The notes under the pieces are model-generated. The model searched no databases and had not been told where the DNA came from. It saw only the letters and a program-made list of their open reading frames with translations. 31,422 bases of DNA from IMG/VR virus record IMGVR_UViG_3300045922_000987, positions 1-31,422 of that record, one strand, 5' to 3'. This stretch comes from a virus. The position numbers and the translations under genes were made by a program. Positions 22,061 to 31,003 of the stretch are shown piece after piece. Position 1 is the stretch's first letter; every line of letters begins with the position of its first letter.

Positions 22061-23882
22061 AGAGATCCAGATTCTGGCGGCAGAGGTGCTAGCGCCGCCG
22101 CCCGATCTGACGGTTTCCGAGTGGGCGGACCAGAACCGGCGGCTGTCGTCAGAATCCGCGGCAGAGAAAGGCGAATGGCGGACGGACCGGGCGCCGTATC
22201 AGCGCGCGGTGATGGACGCGATGGGCCCGAACAGCCCCTTCGAGACGATCGTGATGATGTGGGCGGCCCAGTCGGGCAAGAGTTCGCTGCTCGAAAACTT
22301 CCTCGGCTACGTGATCGAGTTGGATCCGGGCCCGGTGCTACTGGTAGAGCCGCGTGAGGTCGACGCCGAGGCTTTTTCCAAGGACCGGCTTGCCCCAATG
22401 CTGCGCGATACGCCGTCGTTGGGCGGCAAGGTGGCGGATGCGCGGTCGCGCGATTCGAACAATACGATTCTGCACAAGAAGTTCCTGGGCGGGAGCATCA
22501 CGTTGGCCGCCGCGAATTCGCCGGCGGGCCTTGCCATGCGGTCGATTCGCTACTGCCTGCTCGACGAGGTGGACCGGTATCCGGCGAGCGCCGGCAGTGA
22601 AGGCGATCCGGTCAACCTCGCCATCACACGCACGGCGAACTTCTGGAATCGAAAGGTCGTGCTGTGCTCGACGCCGACCACCAAGGGCGCGTCGCGCATA
22701 GAGCATGCCTGGCTCAACTCGAACCAGCAGAGTTACTGGGTGCCATGTCCGCACTGCGGCGGGTTCCAGGTGCTGCGTTGGGAAAATCTGATCTGGCAGA
22801 AGGGCGATCCCGAACGGGCGCACTATCGCTGTGAGCATTGCTCGGGCGAGATCCACGATTGGCAGAAGCACCAGATGCTGAAGGCTGGAGAGTGGCGCGC
22901 CGCGCGGCCGGAAGTCACCGACGTCGCGGGCTTCTGGATCAACGGGCTGTACTCGCCGTGGCGCAAGTGGGGCGCACTGGCGAAGAAGTTCCTGGTCGAC
23001 AAGCAGTCGATCGAGACGTTGCGGGAGTTCGTCAACACCGTGCTGGCCGAGCCGTGGGACGACGCCGCGGAGACGTCGGTTGATCAGGCGACTGTCATGG
23101 CGCGCCGTGAGCATTACCGCGCGGCCGTTCCGTTCGGCGCGGTGGTGTTGACCGTCGGTGTCGACGTCCAAAAGGATCGCCTCGAGATGGAACTCGTCGG
23201 CTGGGGCCGAGGTGAGGAGAACTGGTCGATCGAATACCGGGTGCTGCCGGGCGACCCATCGGGCGCGCTGGTTTGGCAGGAACTGGATACCTACCTCGAA
23301 CGCCGATGGCCGCATGAGACCGGCATTTCCTTGCCCGTGGCCGCCTGTGCAATCGACGCAGGGTACGAGTCGCAGGCTGTTTACGAGTTCTGCCGGACGC
23401 GCTATCACCGGCGGATCTTTGCGGTGAAGGGCAAGGGCGGTCCGCTGCCCGTTTGGCAACGAAAGCCGACGTCGAAGAACATCCGCGCTGAGAAGCCGTG
23501 GATTGTCGGTACCGATACGGCCAAGGAGACGGTCTATGGCCGGCTGAAGAATCCAACGCCTGGAACGCCGGGATACTCGCACTTTCCCGCCGAACGCACG
23601 GAGACCTACTTCGAGCAGCTTCTTGGTGAGGTGCTGGTCACGACCTACGCGAAGGGCCAGCCGAAGCGGGAATGGCGGCCGAAGCCGGGCGTTCGGCAGG
23701 AAGCCTTGGACGCGCGGGTGTATGCCTACGCCGCGCTGCGAGCGCTCATCTCGATGGGGCTGTCGCTCGACAACGAGGCCGACCGGATCCTGGCAACCGG
23801 GAGACCGCAGCCGGTACCCGACGACGATCCCGATCGCGTGCGGTGGCTCGGGGACCGGAGAAAGAACTGGTTGTCGCGATGA
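22050..23882 (+). CDS. Terminase large subunit, lambda gpA type
   Basis: A 610-residue packaging motor and nuclease. Near the N-terminus are LTVSEWADQNRRLSSESA and the Walker A-like AAQSGKSS at 72-79; Walker B is CLLDEVDRYP with D172-E173. Two zinc-type pairs follow, C233/C236 (VPCPHCGG) and C261/C264 (CEHCSG). The C-terminal nuclease has VGVDVQKDRLEMELVGW with D372, and AIDAGYES with D436. The gpA family cuts concatemers at cos sites and pumps DNA into proheads, so cos packaging is expected. The stop overlaps the next start by ATGA. Confidence 0.95.
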   Translation: MRVEEIQILAAEVLAPPPDLTVSEWADQNRRLSSESAAEKGEWRTDRAPYQRAVMDAMGPNSPFETIVMMWAAQSGKSSLLENFLGYVIELDPGPVLLVEPREVDAEAFSKDRLAPMLRDTPSLGGKVADARSRDSNNTILHKKFLGGSITLAAANSPAGLAMRSIRYCLLDEVDRYPASAGSEGDPVNLAITRTANFWNRKVVLCSTPTTKGASRIEHAWLNSNQQSYWVPCPHCGGFQVLRWENLIWQKGDPERAHYRCEHCSGEIHDWQKHQMLKAGEWRAARPEVTDVAGFWINGLYSPWRKWGALAKKFLVDKQSIETLREFVNTVLAEPWDDAAETSVDQATVMARREHYRAAVPFGAVVLTVGVDVQKDRLEMELVGWGRGEENWSIEYRVLPGDPSGALVWQELDTYLERRWPHETGISLPVAACAIDAGYESQAVYEFCRTRYHRRIFAVKGKGGPLPVWQRKPTSKNIRAEKPWIVGTDTAKETVYGRLKNPTPGTPGYSHFPAERTETYFEQLLGEVLVTTYAKGQPKREWRPKPGVRQEALDARVYAYAALRALISMGLSLDNEADRILATGRPQPVPDDDPDRVRWLGDRRKNWLSR

Positions 23883-24058
23883 AAGTACGCAGTCAAACGC
23901 AGGCTCAGGCGAGCGTGTGGGAATACCTCGTCGTCACAGGCGACGCGGAATCGACGGAGATGCTCGCCGGGTATGGGGTCCAAGGCTGGGAGCTCGTCTC
24001 TGTCGTTCGGGAGTTCGGTACCCGCGCGACGTTCTACTTCAAGCGGAGGCGCACGTAG
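23879..24058 (+). CDS. Small DUF4177-like protein
   Basis: A 59-residue protein with the DUF4177 look: WEYLVVTGDAESTEML, then GVQGWELVSVVREFG and a final FYFKRR strand. The function of this family is unknown. It sits between the terminase large subunit and the gpW-like protein, overlapping the former by ATGA and directly abutting the latter. Longer readings in the same frame begin inside the terminase gene and are rejected. Confidence 0.75.
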   Translation: MKVRSQTQAQASVWEYLVVTGDAESTEMLAGYGVQGWELVSVVREFGTRATFYFKRRRT

Positions 24059-24262
24059 GTGGCTTGGACGCAGCAGCAACTTGACGCCATCGAAGCCGCG
24101 ATCGCCAGCGGTGAGTTGACCGTTCGGTTTGGCGATCGTACGGTCACCTACCGTTCCATGGATGAGCTGCTGCAGGCACGCGCGGTGATCAAGGAGAGCA
24201 TCAGCGCCTCCGCCGGCACGAGCACCGAACGTTTCAGCTTCGCCCAAACGTCAAAAGGATGA
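24059..24262 (+). CDS. gpW-like head-to-tail joining protein
   Basis: A 67-residue protein starting with GTG immediately after the previous stop. It reads AWTQQQLDAIEAAIASGELT, then VRFGDRTVTYRSMDELLQAR: a helix, a two-strand hairpin and a second helix, the gpW fold plan. gpW seals the portal after packaging and carries the tail attachment site. The size is that of lambda gpW (68) and the position before the portal is also lambda-like. The start of the portal gene overlaps its stop by ATGA. Confidence 0.82.
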   Translation: MAWTQQQLDAIEAAIASGELTVRFGDRTVTYRSMDELLQARAVIKESISASAGTSTERFSFAQTSKG

Positions 24263-25746
24263 ACTGGCTCGACCAAGCGATCACCTGGGTTTCGCCGGAG
24301 GCGGGACTGCGCCGTTTGCGCGCGCGCCGGGCCGCAGATCTGGTGCGCCTGGCTTATGAAGGTGCGCGCAATGACCGGCGAACCGGCGGCTGGGTGACCG
24401 CGGGCAACTCGGCCAACGCGGAAATCGGCATTGCGCTGTCGAAGCTGCGGGAACGCTCGCGGGATCTGATCCGGAATAACGCGTACGCGGCACGGGCGGT
24501 GGCAGAGATCGTTGGCAATGCGGTCGGCACCGGCATCACCGTGCAGGCACGCAGCGGAAGTCCTGACCGGGACCGGCAAATTAACGAAGCCTGGTCCGTT
24601 TGGGCGGAGCAATGCGATGCGGATGGGCAACTCGACTTCTCGGGCATCCAGGCGCTTGTGGCAAGGACCGTATTCGAGAGCGGCGAGTGCCTGGTTCGCT
24701 TCCGGCAACGCCGCGCAGGAGACGGTTTGGCGATCCCGCTGCAATTGCAGGTGCTGGAACCGGACTTCCTCGACCAAACGAAGACGCAGAAGACAGCCTC
24801 AGGCTACATCATCCAGGGCGTAGAGTTCGACCTGGTCGGGCGGCGCCTCTACTACTGGCTGTTTGGGCAGCACCCGGGCGATATCGTGCAGACAGGCGTC
24901 CGTGGTTGGGCAGGGTTGCAGTCCGTTCGCGTGCCGGCGTCCGAGGTTCTCCACATCTACAGGAAGGACCGGCCCGGCCAAGTCCGCGGGGTGCCGTGGT
25001 TGGCGTCCGTCATTGTCACGCTCCGCGATCTCGACGAGTACGAGGAAGCCGAACTGGTTCGGAAGAAGATCGAGGCCTGCTTTGCTGCGTTCGTCACGCA
25101 GCCGCAGGGGCCGGAAGGGCCAACCATCGCGCCGGCCACGCCGGATCCTGCCACGGGCAAGCGGGTCGAGAGTTTCGAGCCTGGCATGATCGAGTACCTC
25201 AAGCCCGGCGAAGAGATTTCGTTTGCGGCACCGTCGGCGTCGGCTGGCTATCGCGACTTCATCGCCGCGAAGCAGGCGCAAATCGCGACGGGCCTGCAGT
25301 TGACTTACGAGCAACTCACCGGCGACCTCTCGCGGGTGAACTATTCGAGCTATCGCGCTGGGCTCCTCAGCTTTCGCAATGGCATTGAAGGGTTCCGCTG
25401 GCTGACTTTCATCCCGATGTTTTGCACGCCGGTGTGGCAGCGGTTCGCACAGATTGCGAGTGTCGCCGGCGTCATCAATGATCCAGACCCCGTCCCCGCT
25501 GAGTGGACCCCGCCGGGATTCGGCAGCGTCGACCCTTACAAGGACTCGGTGGCGACGCTAAACCGGCTGAGAACCGGCACGCTCACCCTGCGCCAGGCGA
25601 TCGCCGAACAGGGCTACGACCCCGACGCGCAACTCGACCAGATCGCAGAGATCAACCGGGTACTCGATGAGCGCGGCATCATCCTCGACTGCGATCCGCG
25701 GCGCGTGACCCAGACTGGCACGCAACAGAAGGAACTGAACCAATGA
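24259..25746 (+). CDS. Portal protein, lambda family
   Basis: A 495-residue portal protein. The N-terminus RLAYEGARNDRRTGGW and SNAEIGIALSKLRERSRDLI, then NNAYAARAVAEIVGNAVGTG, is the classical start of the lambda gpB family. The middle has LEPDFLDQ, VEFDLVGRRLYYWLF and VLHIYRKDRPGQVRGVPWL. A later segment, LTYEQLTGDLSRVNYSSYRA, is also typical. It forms the dodecameric ring through which DNA enters. It overlaps the gpW gene and the protease-capsid gene by ATGA. Confidence 0.95.
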   Translation: MNWLDQAITWVSPEAGLRRLRARRAADLVRLAYEGARNDRRTGGWVTAGNSANAEIGIALSKLRERSRDLIRNNAYAARAVAEIVGNAVGTGITVQARSGSPDRDRQINEAWSVWAEQCDADGQLDFSGIQALVARTVFESGECLVRFRQRRAGDGLAIPLQLQVLEPDFLDQTKTQKTASGYIIQGVEFDLVGRRLYYWLFGQHPGDIVQTGVRGWAGLQSVRVPASEVLHIYRKDRPGQVRGVPWLASVIVTLRDLDEYEEAELVRKKIEACFAAFVTQPQGPEGPTIAPATPDPATGKRVESFEPGMIEYLKPGEEISFAAPSASAGYRDFIAAKQAQIATGLQLTYEQLTGDLSRVNYSSYRAGLLSFRNGIEGFRWLTFIPMFCTPVWQRFAQIASVAGVINDPDPVPAEWTPPGFGSVDPYKDSVATLNRLRTGTLTLRQAIAEQGYDPDAQLDQIAEINRVLDERGIILDCDPRRVTQTGTQQKELNQ

Positions 25747-27623
25747 CCGAACAGATCACCCGCGAACGGCTGGCGGCCGAGTTCGAAGCGCTGTCGCCAG
25801 CCGGGCGCGAAGACCGCACGGCGACGCTCACCTGGTACACCGGTGCTTCCGTGCGCCGCTTTGATGGGCGTGGCGCCTTCGAGATGCGCTTCTCCATGGA
25901 GCCGGGCGCGATCCGCATGGGTCGCATGGCGAGCGGATCGGCGCCGCTGCTGAACTCCCACCGCGATTTCACTGTGGATGACGTGATTGGCGTGATCACC
26001 AACGCGTGGGTCGAGAACGGACACGGGAAAGCGACGGTCCGCTTCTCAAAGCGCGCCGATGTGGATCCGATCTGGCAAGACGTGCAGGACGGCATTCTGC
26101 GCAATGCCTCCATGGGTGTCGCGATTCACGCCGTCGAGGATGTGACCCCGAAAGGCGCGAGTTTGCGCCAGGTGCTCGTCACCGACTGGGAGCCGGAGGA
26201 GATCTCCCTGGTGCCTATCGGTGCCGACCCGGGCGCTGGATTTCGATTTGGACGGGCCGAAAGCCCAAAGGAGCAGACGATGGACGAAACCACTGTCATC
26301 GACACGGGCGAACAGGCCCGCGCCGAGATCAATGTGGATGCCGAGCGCCAGGCCGCAGCGTTGGCCGAGCGCACGCGCATCCAGGAACTGGAGAAAGTCG
26401 GGCGCGCCGCAGGCCTCGACGCGAAGTTGGTCGCGCAGCACGTTGGCGCGGGCACCTCGCTCGAGGAGTTCCGCCGTATTGCGCTGGACGAACTGGCCAA
26501 CCGCAGCGAGGCCACGCCGATCCGCAGTGCCGCCGCCGTGGTGACGCGCGACCAGGCCGACACGCGCCGCGCCGGCATCACGGCCGCACTTTTGCACCGC
26601 TACGATCCGGCCGTATTCCCGCTGCAGGACGACCTCGGTCGGGACTGGACGGGGCAGACGCTGCTCGATCTTGCGCGCGAATGTCTGGAGGCTGCCGGCA
26701 CGGGTACCCGGCGCATGGCGCGTCACGAGGTGGCGAAGCTCGCGCTTTCGACCTCCGACTTCCCGAACATCCTCGCCGACGTCGCCAACAAGACACTGCG
26801 TCAGGCGTATGAGGCCTATCCGCGCACGTTCCTGCCGTTCTCGCGCCGGCGCTCGGCGGTGGACTTCAAGAACATCAACGCGGTGCAGTTGGGCGAGGCT
26901 CCGTCCCTGCAGAAGGTCAACGAGAAGGGCGAGTTCACGCACGGGTCGATCGCCGAATCGAAGGAGACCTACAAGCTCGCTACCTATGGCCGGATCGTCT
27001 CGATCACGCGCCAAACGATCATCAACGACGATCTGAGCGCTTTCACGCGCATCCCTGCCGGGTTCGGCGTGGCGGCGGCGACGCTTGAAAGCGATACGGT
27101 GTGGGGCATCATCACCTCGAACCCGGCGATGGGCGATGGCGTGACGCTGTTCCATGCCAACCACGCAAACCTCAACACGGGCGCGGGCAGCGCGCTGGGG
27201 CTGGCCGGCCTCGGCGCGGGCATGGCGGCGATGGCCAAGCAGAAGGGTCTGGACGGCGTCACGGTGTTGAACGTGCAGCCGCGCTACCTGGTCGTGCCGG
27301 TGGCGTTGCAGCTCACGGCGTTTCAAATGATCGCGCCGAACCTCGCGCCGGCGAAGTCGGCCGATCTCGTGCCCGAGTACATCCGGGCGTTGACGCCGAT
27401 CGCCGAACCCCGCCTCGATGCAGCCAGCACGGCGGCTTGGTACCTCTTTGCCTCGCCGGATCAGATCGACACCGTCGAGTACGCCTACCTCGAAGGCCAG
27501 GACGGAGTGTACATCGAGACCCGGCAGGGCTTCGACGTCGATGGCGTCGAGATCAAGGCGCGCCTCGATTTCGGGGCGAAGGCCATCGACTGGCGCGGCA
27601 TGCAGAAGAACGTCGGCAGCTAA
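25743..27623 (+). CDS. Prohead protease fused to scaffold and major capsid protein
   Basis: A 626-residue fusion. Residues 1-170 form an HK97-type (U35) prohead protease: LLNSHRDFTVDDVIG with H73, ILRNASMGVAI with S123, then EISLVPIGADPGA. Residues about 180-300 are helical and charged, suiting a scaffold. The rest is a major capsid protein (SRRRSAVDFKNINAVQLGEA, TYGRIVSITRQTIINDDLSA, LFHANHANLNTG). AAGGAA lies seven bases before the ATG. A second start with a strong AAAGGAG at 26280 (M180) could make the scaffold-capsid part alone. The protease would cut itself and the scaffold after prohead assembly. Confidence 0.92.
   Translation: MTEQITRERLAAEFEALSPAGREDRTATLTWYTGASVRRFDGRGAFEMRFSMEPGAIRMGRMASGSAPLLNSHRDFTVDDVIGVITNAWVENGHGKATVRFSKRADVDPIWQDVQDGILRNASMGVAIHAVEDVTPKGASLRQVLVTDWEPEEISLVPIGADPGAGFRFGRAESPKEQTMDETTVIDTGEQARAEINVDAERQAAALAERTRIQELEKVGRAAGLDAKLVAQHVGAGTSLEEFRRIALDELANRSEATPIRSAAAVVTRDQADTRRAGITAALLHRYDPAVFPLQDDLGRDWTGQTLLDLARECLEAAGTGTRRMARHEVAKLALSTSDFPNILADVANKTLRQAYEAYPRTFLPFSRRRSAVDFKNINAVQLGEAPSLQKVNEKGEFTHGSIAESKETYKLATYGRIVSITRQTIINDDLSAFTRIPAGFGVAAATLESDTVWGIITSNPAMGDGVTLFHANHANLNTGAGSALGLAGLGAGMAAMAKQKGLDGVTVLNVQPRYLVVPVALQLTAFQMIAPNLAPAKSADLVPEYIRALTPIAEPRLDAASTAAWYLFASPDQIDTVEYAYLEGQDGVYIETRQGFDVDGVEIKARLDFGAKAIDWRGMQKNVGS
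26267..26282 (+). promoter_or_regulatory. Internal ribosome binding site and start inside the protease-capsid gene
   Basis: AAAGGAG at 26267-26273 stands six bases before an in-frame ATG at 26280. Initiation here would give a 447-residue protein that lacks the protease domain, as lambda makes Nu3 from inside gene C. It falls exactly at the junction between protease and scaffold. It is a prediction from the site's strength and position. Confidence 0.6.
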
Positions 27624-27635
27624 GGAGAACTGCAC

Positions 27636-27977
27636 ATGAAGAACTACGTACAGAAGGGTGAAACCCTCACGCTCACTGCACCCTATGCCGTCAGCTCCGG
27701 CGGCGGGGCACTGGTCGGTTCCGTCTTCGGCGTCGCGGCCAGCGATTACGGCAACGGCGAAGAAGGCGAGTTTCAGGTCGAGGGCGTCTTCGACCTCACG
27801 CGCGAGACGGGCGCCAGCACCGGCTTCAGCCAAGGCGCCCTCATCTATTGGGACAACACCAACAAGCGCATCACCAAGACGGTCGGCACGAACAAGCTGA
27901 TCGGTGTGGCGGTGAAGGCCGCAGCCGATGGTGATGCCACGGGGCGCGTCCGGCTCAACGGAGCGTTCATCGCCTGA
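27636..27977 (+). CDS. DUF2190 protein, capsid-associated
   Basis: A 113-residue beta-rich protein with AAGGAG nine bases before the ATG, overlapping the capsid stop. It reads YVQKGETLTLTAPYAVSSGG, then GSVFGVAASDY and QGALIYWDNTNKRITKT, and ends ATGRVRLNGAFIA. This is the pattern of DUF2190, found next to major capsid genes and sometimes mislabelled as a RecA/RadA-like recombinase. A head decoration or stabilising role, like lambda gpD, is likely from position. Confidence 0.85.
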   Translation: MKNYVQKGETLTLTAPYAVSSGGGALVGSVFGVAASDYGNGEEGEFQVEGVFDLTRETGASTGFSQGALIYWDNTNKRITKTVGTNKLIGVAVKAAADGDATGRVRLNGAFIA

Positions 27978-28276
27978 TGAGCTTCGCGGAATCGACAGCC
28001 CGGCTGGACGAGGCCTGCCTGCGCGTCTTCGGCAAGGACGTCACGTACCTGCCGCAGGCGGGCGGGCAGACCACCATTCGGGGAGTGTTCGAGTCCACGC
28101 GAGAACCCGAAGACGCCTCTCCCGGCGTCTACGCGGTGCTATTCGTTCGGCTGGCTGACCTGCCGGCTGCCCCGCTACGAGGCGACGAGGTAGTGATCGA
28201 CGGCACCACTTACAAAGTGTTCGAGATCGAGGCAGACACGAGCGGAAGCGCCGTTTTGCGGATGCGGCAGGTATAG
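27977..28276 (+). CDS. Head-tail adaptor, gpFII-like
   Basis: A 99-residue protein sharing one base with the previous stop (TGATG). It starts with a helix (SFAESTARLDEACLRVFGK) and continues as strands with TTIRGVFESTREP and RGDEVVIDGTTYKVFEIEAD, ending AVLRMRQV. This matches small head-tail connector proteins (the gpFII and tail-attachment families). Position between the capsid and the tail completion genes agrees. It would sit below the portal and join the tail. Confidence 0.75.
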   Translation: MSFAESTARLDEACLRVFGKDVTYLPQAGGQTTIRGVFESTREPEDASPGVYAVLFVRLADLPAAPLRGDEVVIDGTTYKVFEIEADTSGSAVLRMRQV

Positions 28277-28278
28277 CG

Positions 28279-28734
28279 ATGGCGACGGTTCGGGTCTATC
28301 AGAAGAAGCAACTGCGGCTCGACCTGCTCAACTTCCGCCAGAACCAGATGTTCAAGGTAGGCAATGTCGGCGTGGCAGCCGTGAAGAACCGGCTGTCCGC
28401 TGCGCAGGGCCCCGCCGACAGCCCGGCCAAGCCGCTCACCAAACGCTACGCCATCCGGAAGACAAAGCTCGGCAAAGGCAACCGCCGCACGCTGTCGCTC
28501 ACCGGCGACATGCTGCGCAACTTCATGGTCCGGACCGTGAGCGAGAACAAGGCCAAGGCGAGCCTCAGCACGCGCAAGGACCGCATCAAGGCTTGGATCA
28601 ACCAGAAGATCGAGCCTTGGGTGGTGCTGTCGCCCAAGAACCGGGCGGCGGTGACTGAGGCAACACGCCGCATTCTGATCGAAATGAAACCACGGATGGT
28701 GATCGAACGACTGCTGGGCGGCAAACAACGATGA
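28279..28734 (+). CDS. Tail completion protein, gpZ-like by position
   Basis: A 151-residue very basic protein. It starts VRVYQKKQLRLDLLNFRQNQ and contains GNRRTLSLTGDMLRNFMVRT, a phrase typical of phage virion-morphogenesis and gp10-like tail completion proteins. The order is adaptor, this gene, then tail terminator, the same as lambda FII, Z, U. It would help finish the tail tip at the head side. The stop overlaps the next start by ATGA. Confidence 0.68.
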   Translation: MATVRVYQKKQLRLDLLNFRQNQMFKVGNVGVAAVKNRLSAAQGPADSPAKPLTKRYAIRKTKLGKGNRRTLSLTGDMLRNFMVRTVSENKAKASLSTRKDRIKAWINQKIEPWVVLSPKNRAAVTEATRRILIEMKPRMVIERLLGGKQR

Positions 28735-29204
28735 TTGATCCCTCGGAACTGGTCGATCGCCTGGTGACGCTGCTTCGGGACATCCCCGAACTCGTTGCGG
28801 AAATGGGTGGCGATCCCGAGCGCATCTACGCCTACCATGACCAGTACCCGAAGCGATCGAGTCTCGCCAATGCCATTCACACGATGCCGGCGCCGGGCAT
28901 CATGGCCGTCTGGCAGGGCACGCAGCCAGGCAGCTTCGGCACCGTTGATGTCTGGAAGCACCAGGTCACGCTGTACCTGCGCGCGCCCGAAACCTTCGAC
29001 AGCGATCCGCCGACCGCCTACTACCGTCTGTTCCGGCTGATCACGAAGGGCATCCCGGCGTCCGGCACCGCGCCGATGCTCTACACCACCGTGCATCCGT
29101 CCTGCCACCCGATGGACTTGCCCCTCATCCAGCGGCAAACCGACGCGGAGGGGCTCGATTACTTCGAAGTGCCGCTGACATTCACGGAGATGGGAGATGA
29201 ATGA
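28731..29204 (+). CDS. Tail terminator, gpU-like by position
   Basis: A 157-residue protein: an N-terminal helix (LVDRLVTLLRDIPELVAEMG), then strands including IMAVWQGTQPGSFG, WKHQVTLYLRAPE and YFEVPLTFTEMGD. This is the alpha/beta plan of tail terminators, which form a ring that stops tube growth. It lies directly before the tail tube gene. The call rests on order and fold pattern, with no specific motif. Confidence 0.68.
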   Translation: MIDPSELVDRLVTLLRDIPELVAEMGGDPERIYAYHDQYPKRSSLANAIHTMPAPGIMAVWQGTQPGSFGTVDVWKHQVTLYLRAPETFDSDPPTAYYRLFRLITKGIPASGTAPMLYTTVHPSCHPMDLPLIQRQTDAEGLDYFEVPLTFTEMGDE

Positions 29205-29373
29205 AACCGTTTGGATGCTGCCCCCGCACGGGCTGGGTGAACCACGCGAAGTGGAGGCGACGCCCACCGTGCTCGTGCCATTGATGAACGCTGGCTGGAG
29301 CCAGTGCCCGCCACCGGAGAAAGAAAACCATGTCGACGACGAGACTTCAAGAACTCCAGATCTGCTTCGGTAA
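29197..29373 (+). CDS. Small phage protein between tail terminator and tail tube
   Basis: A 58-residue acidic protein reading MNETVWMLPPHGLGEPREVE, then VLVPLMNAGWSQCPPPEKEN. It overlaps the terminator stop and the tail tube start, and its frame crosses both. The phrase EPREVEATPTVLVPLMNAGW is natural and recurs in small tail-region proteins. A competing 27-residue frame from ATG 29201 is rich in Cys and Arg and looks wrong. The function is unknown. Confidence 0.6.
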   Translation: MNETVWMLPPHGLGEPREVEATPTVLVPLMNAGWSQCPPPEKENHVDDETSRTPDLLR

Positions 29374-30370
29374 GCAGAAGCAGGCCGACATCGCCACGGC
29401 AAACACCGCCGTGCAGATGTGGCAACTGCGCAAGCTGAACGCGCAGCTCGCGAACCCAAAGCTCAACACCGAGAACGACGCCGAAGAGTTCGGCAAGGGC
29501 CACGAGTTCCCGACGCAGTCCTTCCAGACTTCGTGGGACGTGAACGGCACGCTTGAGAAGTATCTCGGTGCGGAGATCGGGGCCTGGGCCATGGCGTATG
29601 GGCTTGGCAAGGTCGTTAAGTCCGGAACGCTCCCCAACCTAACCTATACTTGCACGCCGCTCATGCCGGCCAACGGTGACTCGGCGGAACTGCCGTACTT
29701 CAGCTTCGTCGAGCAGATCCGCCCGGGCGCCGGCGTGGTGGTCGATCGCATGGCGGTCGGCTGCGTGGTGGAAGGCTGGACGATCACCATCGGCTCGGGC
29801 CCGGGGCGCGCCAACTCGAAGATCACGGTCGAATTCGTCGGCTCGGGCAAGTACGTCGAGCCCTCGGCCATCACCATGCCGGCGGCCACTGTGGAGAAAC
29901 TGCTGCCCTCGGCATCGCTGTTGCTGTCGATCAACGGCGTCAACTACGTCTCGAACAAGAACATCGTTTCACTCGAAACCTCGTGGAAGAACAACGTCCG
30001 GATGGATGGCGGCTTCTATCCGGGCTCCGGTTTCCAGACGCCAGGCGACGGCACAAGCGGCGCCATCCGCGGCCGCCTTGAGTTCGGCAACCGGCAAGGC
30101 ATGCTCAAGTTCGTCGCGCGGTTTGAGAACGGTTCGACGGAACTGACAAAGCTGAAGAACCAATCCACCGGCACGGCGGTAATCGGCCTCAGCTACGACG
30201 CCAACAACGCCCTCGATATCACCTGGCAGAAGGTATCCTTCGCAACCGCGGAACTGGGTGAGACCGACGGCATTGTCACGATTGCGGTCGACTGCCTGCC
30301 GATGTGGGACGCAACCAATGGAGTCGTCTCCGCTGTGGCGAAGTGCGGCGTGGACGGTATCTGCCAGTAA
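29330..30370 (+). CDS. Major tail tube protein
   Basis: A 346-residue protein with GGAGAAAG ten bases before its ATG. It is beta-rich: SFQTSWDVNGTLEKYLGAEI, GWTITIGSGPGRANSKITVE, SLLLSINGVNYVSNKNIVSL, and TAVIGLSYDANNALDITWQK. Siphovirus tube proteins have this look, and the gene follows the terminator and precedes the chaperone pair. It would polymerise around the tape measure protein to form the tail. It is larger than lambda gpV, so an extra surface domain is possible. Confidence 0.8.
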   Translation: MSTTRLQELQICFGKQKQADIATANTAVQMWQLRKLNAQLANPKLNTENDAEEFGKGHEFPTQSFQTSWDVNGTLEKYLGAEIGAWAMAYGLGKVVKSGTLPNLTYTCTPLMPANGDSAELPYFSFVEQIRPGAGVVVDRMAVGCVVEGWTITIGSGPGRANSKITVEFVGSGKYVEPSAITMPAATVEKLLPSASLLLSINGVNYVSNKNIVSLETSWKNNVRMDGGFYPGSGFQTPGDGTSGAIRGRLEFGNRQGMLKFVARFENGSTELTKLKNQSTGTAVIGLSYDANNALDITWQKVSFATAELGETDGIVTIAVDCLPMWDATNGVVSAVAKCGVDGICQ

Positions 30371-30382
30371 GGACCAAGCTCT

Positions 30383-31003
30383 ATGGAAACGAAGACTACT
30401 GTATTTGACGCGAGCAGCCCGGTGGCGGTGAACCTCCGGACGCCGGATGGCGTGAAGACGATCCGGGTGCGGTTCCCGACCGATGAGGAATGGATCGAGC
30501 GCCAGCGGAAGCGCAAGGTGATTGTGAAGCAACTGGGGCGTGGCGTTTCGGAAACGACCATCCCGGATTCCCAGGACATCGACGGCGCGCTGCTCGCCAA
30601 GATCCGAGTCGGCGAAGACGAGGGGCCGGTCGTCGATCCGTTCGAGGCCAGCCGCGTTATCGAACAACTCAGCCAGGCGGAGGTGGATGACGTCGCCTCG
30701 ATTGGCGACGGGTTCCGTGTGACGCTCCGAGTACTGGGCGGCACGGTGACCCATGAGTTGCGGATGCCTTCGGCGAAGGACGTTTTCGAATACCGCCGCG
30801 GCTTCGCACGCGTGCTTGACCTGCCCTACAACCGCCAGGAACTGGTTATCAACCTCGCGCCGGCGGCGACGCTGTTCAAGAAGCTGATTCAGTCGTCGGA
30901 CGGCTACGCAGGCGAAGTCCCGATCATCCACCAGGCCGTCGCCGTGAAAGCCGCGATTGACGCCCTCGATGCGGTCTTCCAGGAGGCCGGGGACCCAAAC
31001 TGA
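30383..31003 (+). CDS. Tail assembly chaperone, G-like (zero frame)
   Basis: A 206-residue protein with AAGGA nine bases before the ATG. Strands near the N-terminus (SSPVAVNLRTPDGVKTIRVR) lead into a helical, charged middle and end. It ends AVFQEAGDPN at a TGA. It lies just after the tail tube gene, the place of lambda gene G. The last codons form a slippery heptamer with an immediate stop, and the downstream frame lacks a start, so a share of ribosomes should make a longer G-GT-like protein (30383-31332). G and GT act as chaperones for the tape measure protein. Family identity is inferred from position and the frameshift signal. Confidence 0.75.
   Translation: METKTTVFDASSPVAVNLRTPDGVKTIRVRFPTDEEWIERQRKRKVIVKQLGRGVSETTIPDSQDIDGALLAKIRVGEDEGPVVDPFEASRVIEQLSQAEVDDVASIGDGFRVTLRVLGGTVTHELRMPSAKDVFEYRRGFARVLDLPYNRQELVINLAPAATLFKKLIQSSDGYAGEVPIIHQAVAVKAAIDALDAVFQEAGDPN

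Noticed and set aside
26046-27833. Minus-strand frame of about 595 codons opposite the capsid gene
   Set aside because: It is a shadow of the protease-capsid gene; composition is Arg-, Leu- and His-rich and it crosses the gene boundary.
29201-29284. 27-residue frame starting at the ATGA overlap after the tail terminator
   Set aside because: It is rich in Cys, Arg and Pro and unlike any phage protein; the 58-residue frame from 29197 looks natural.
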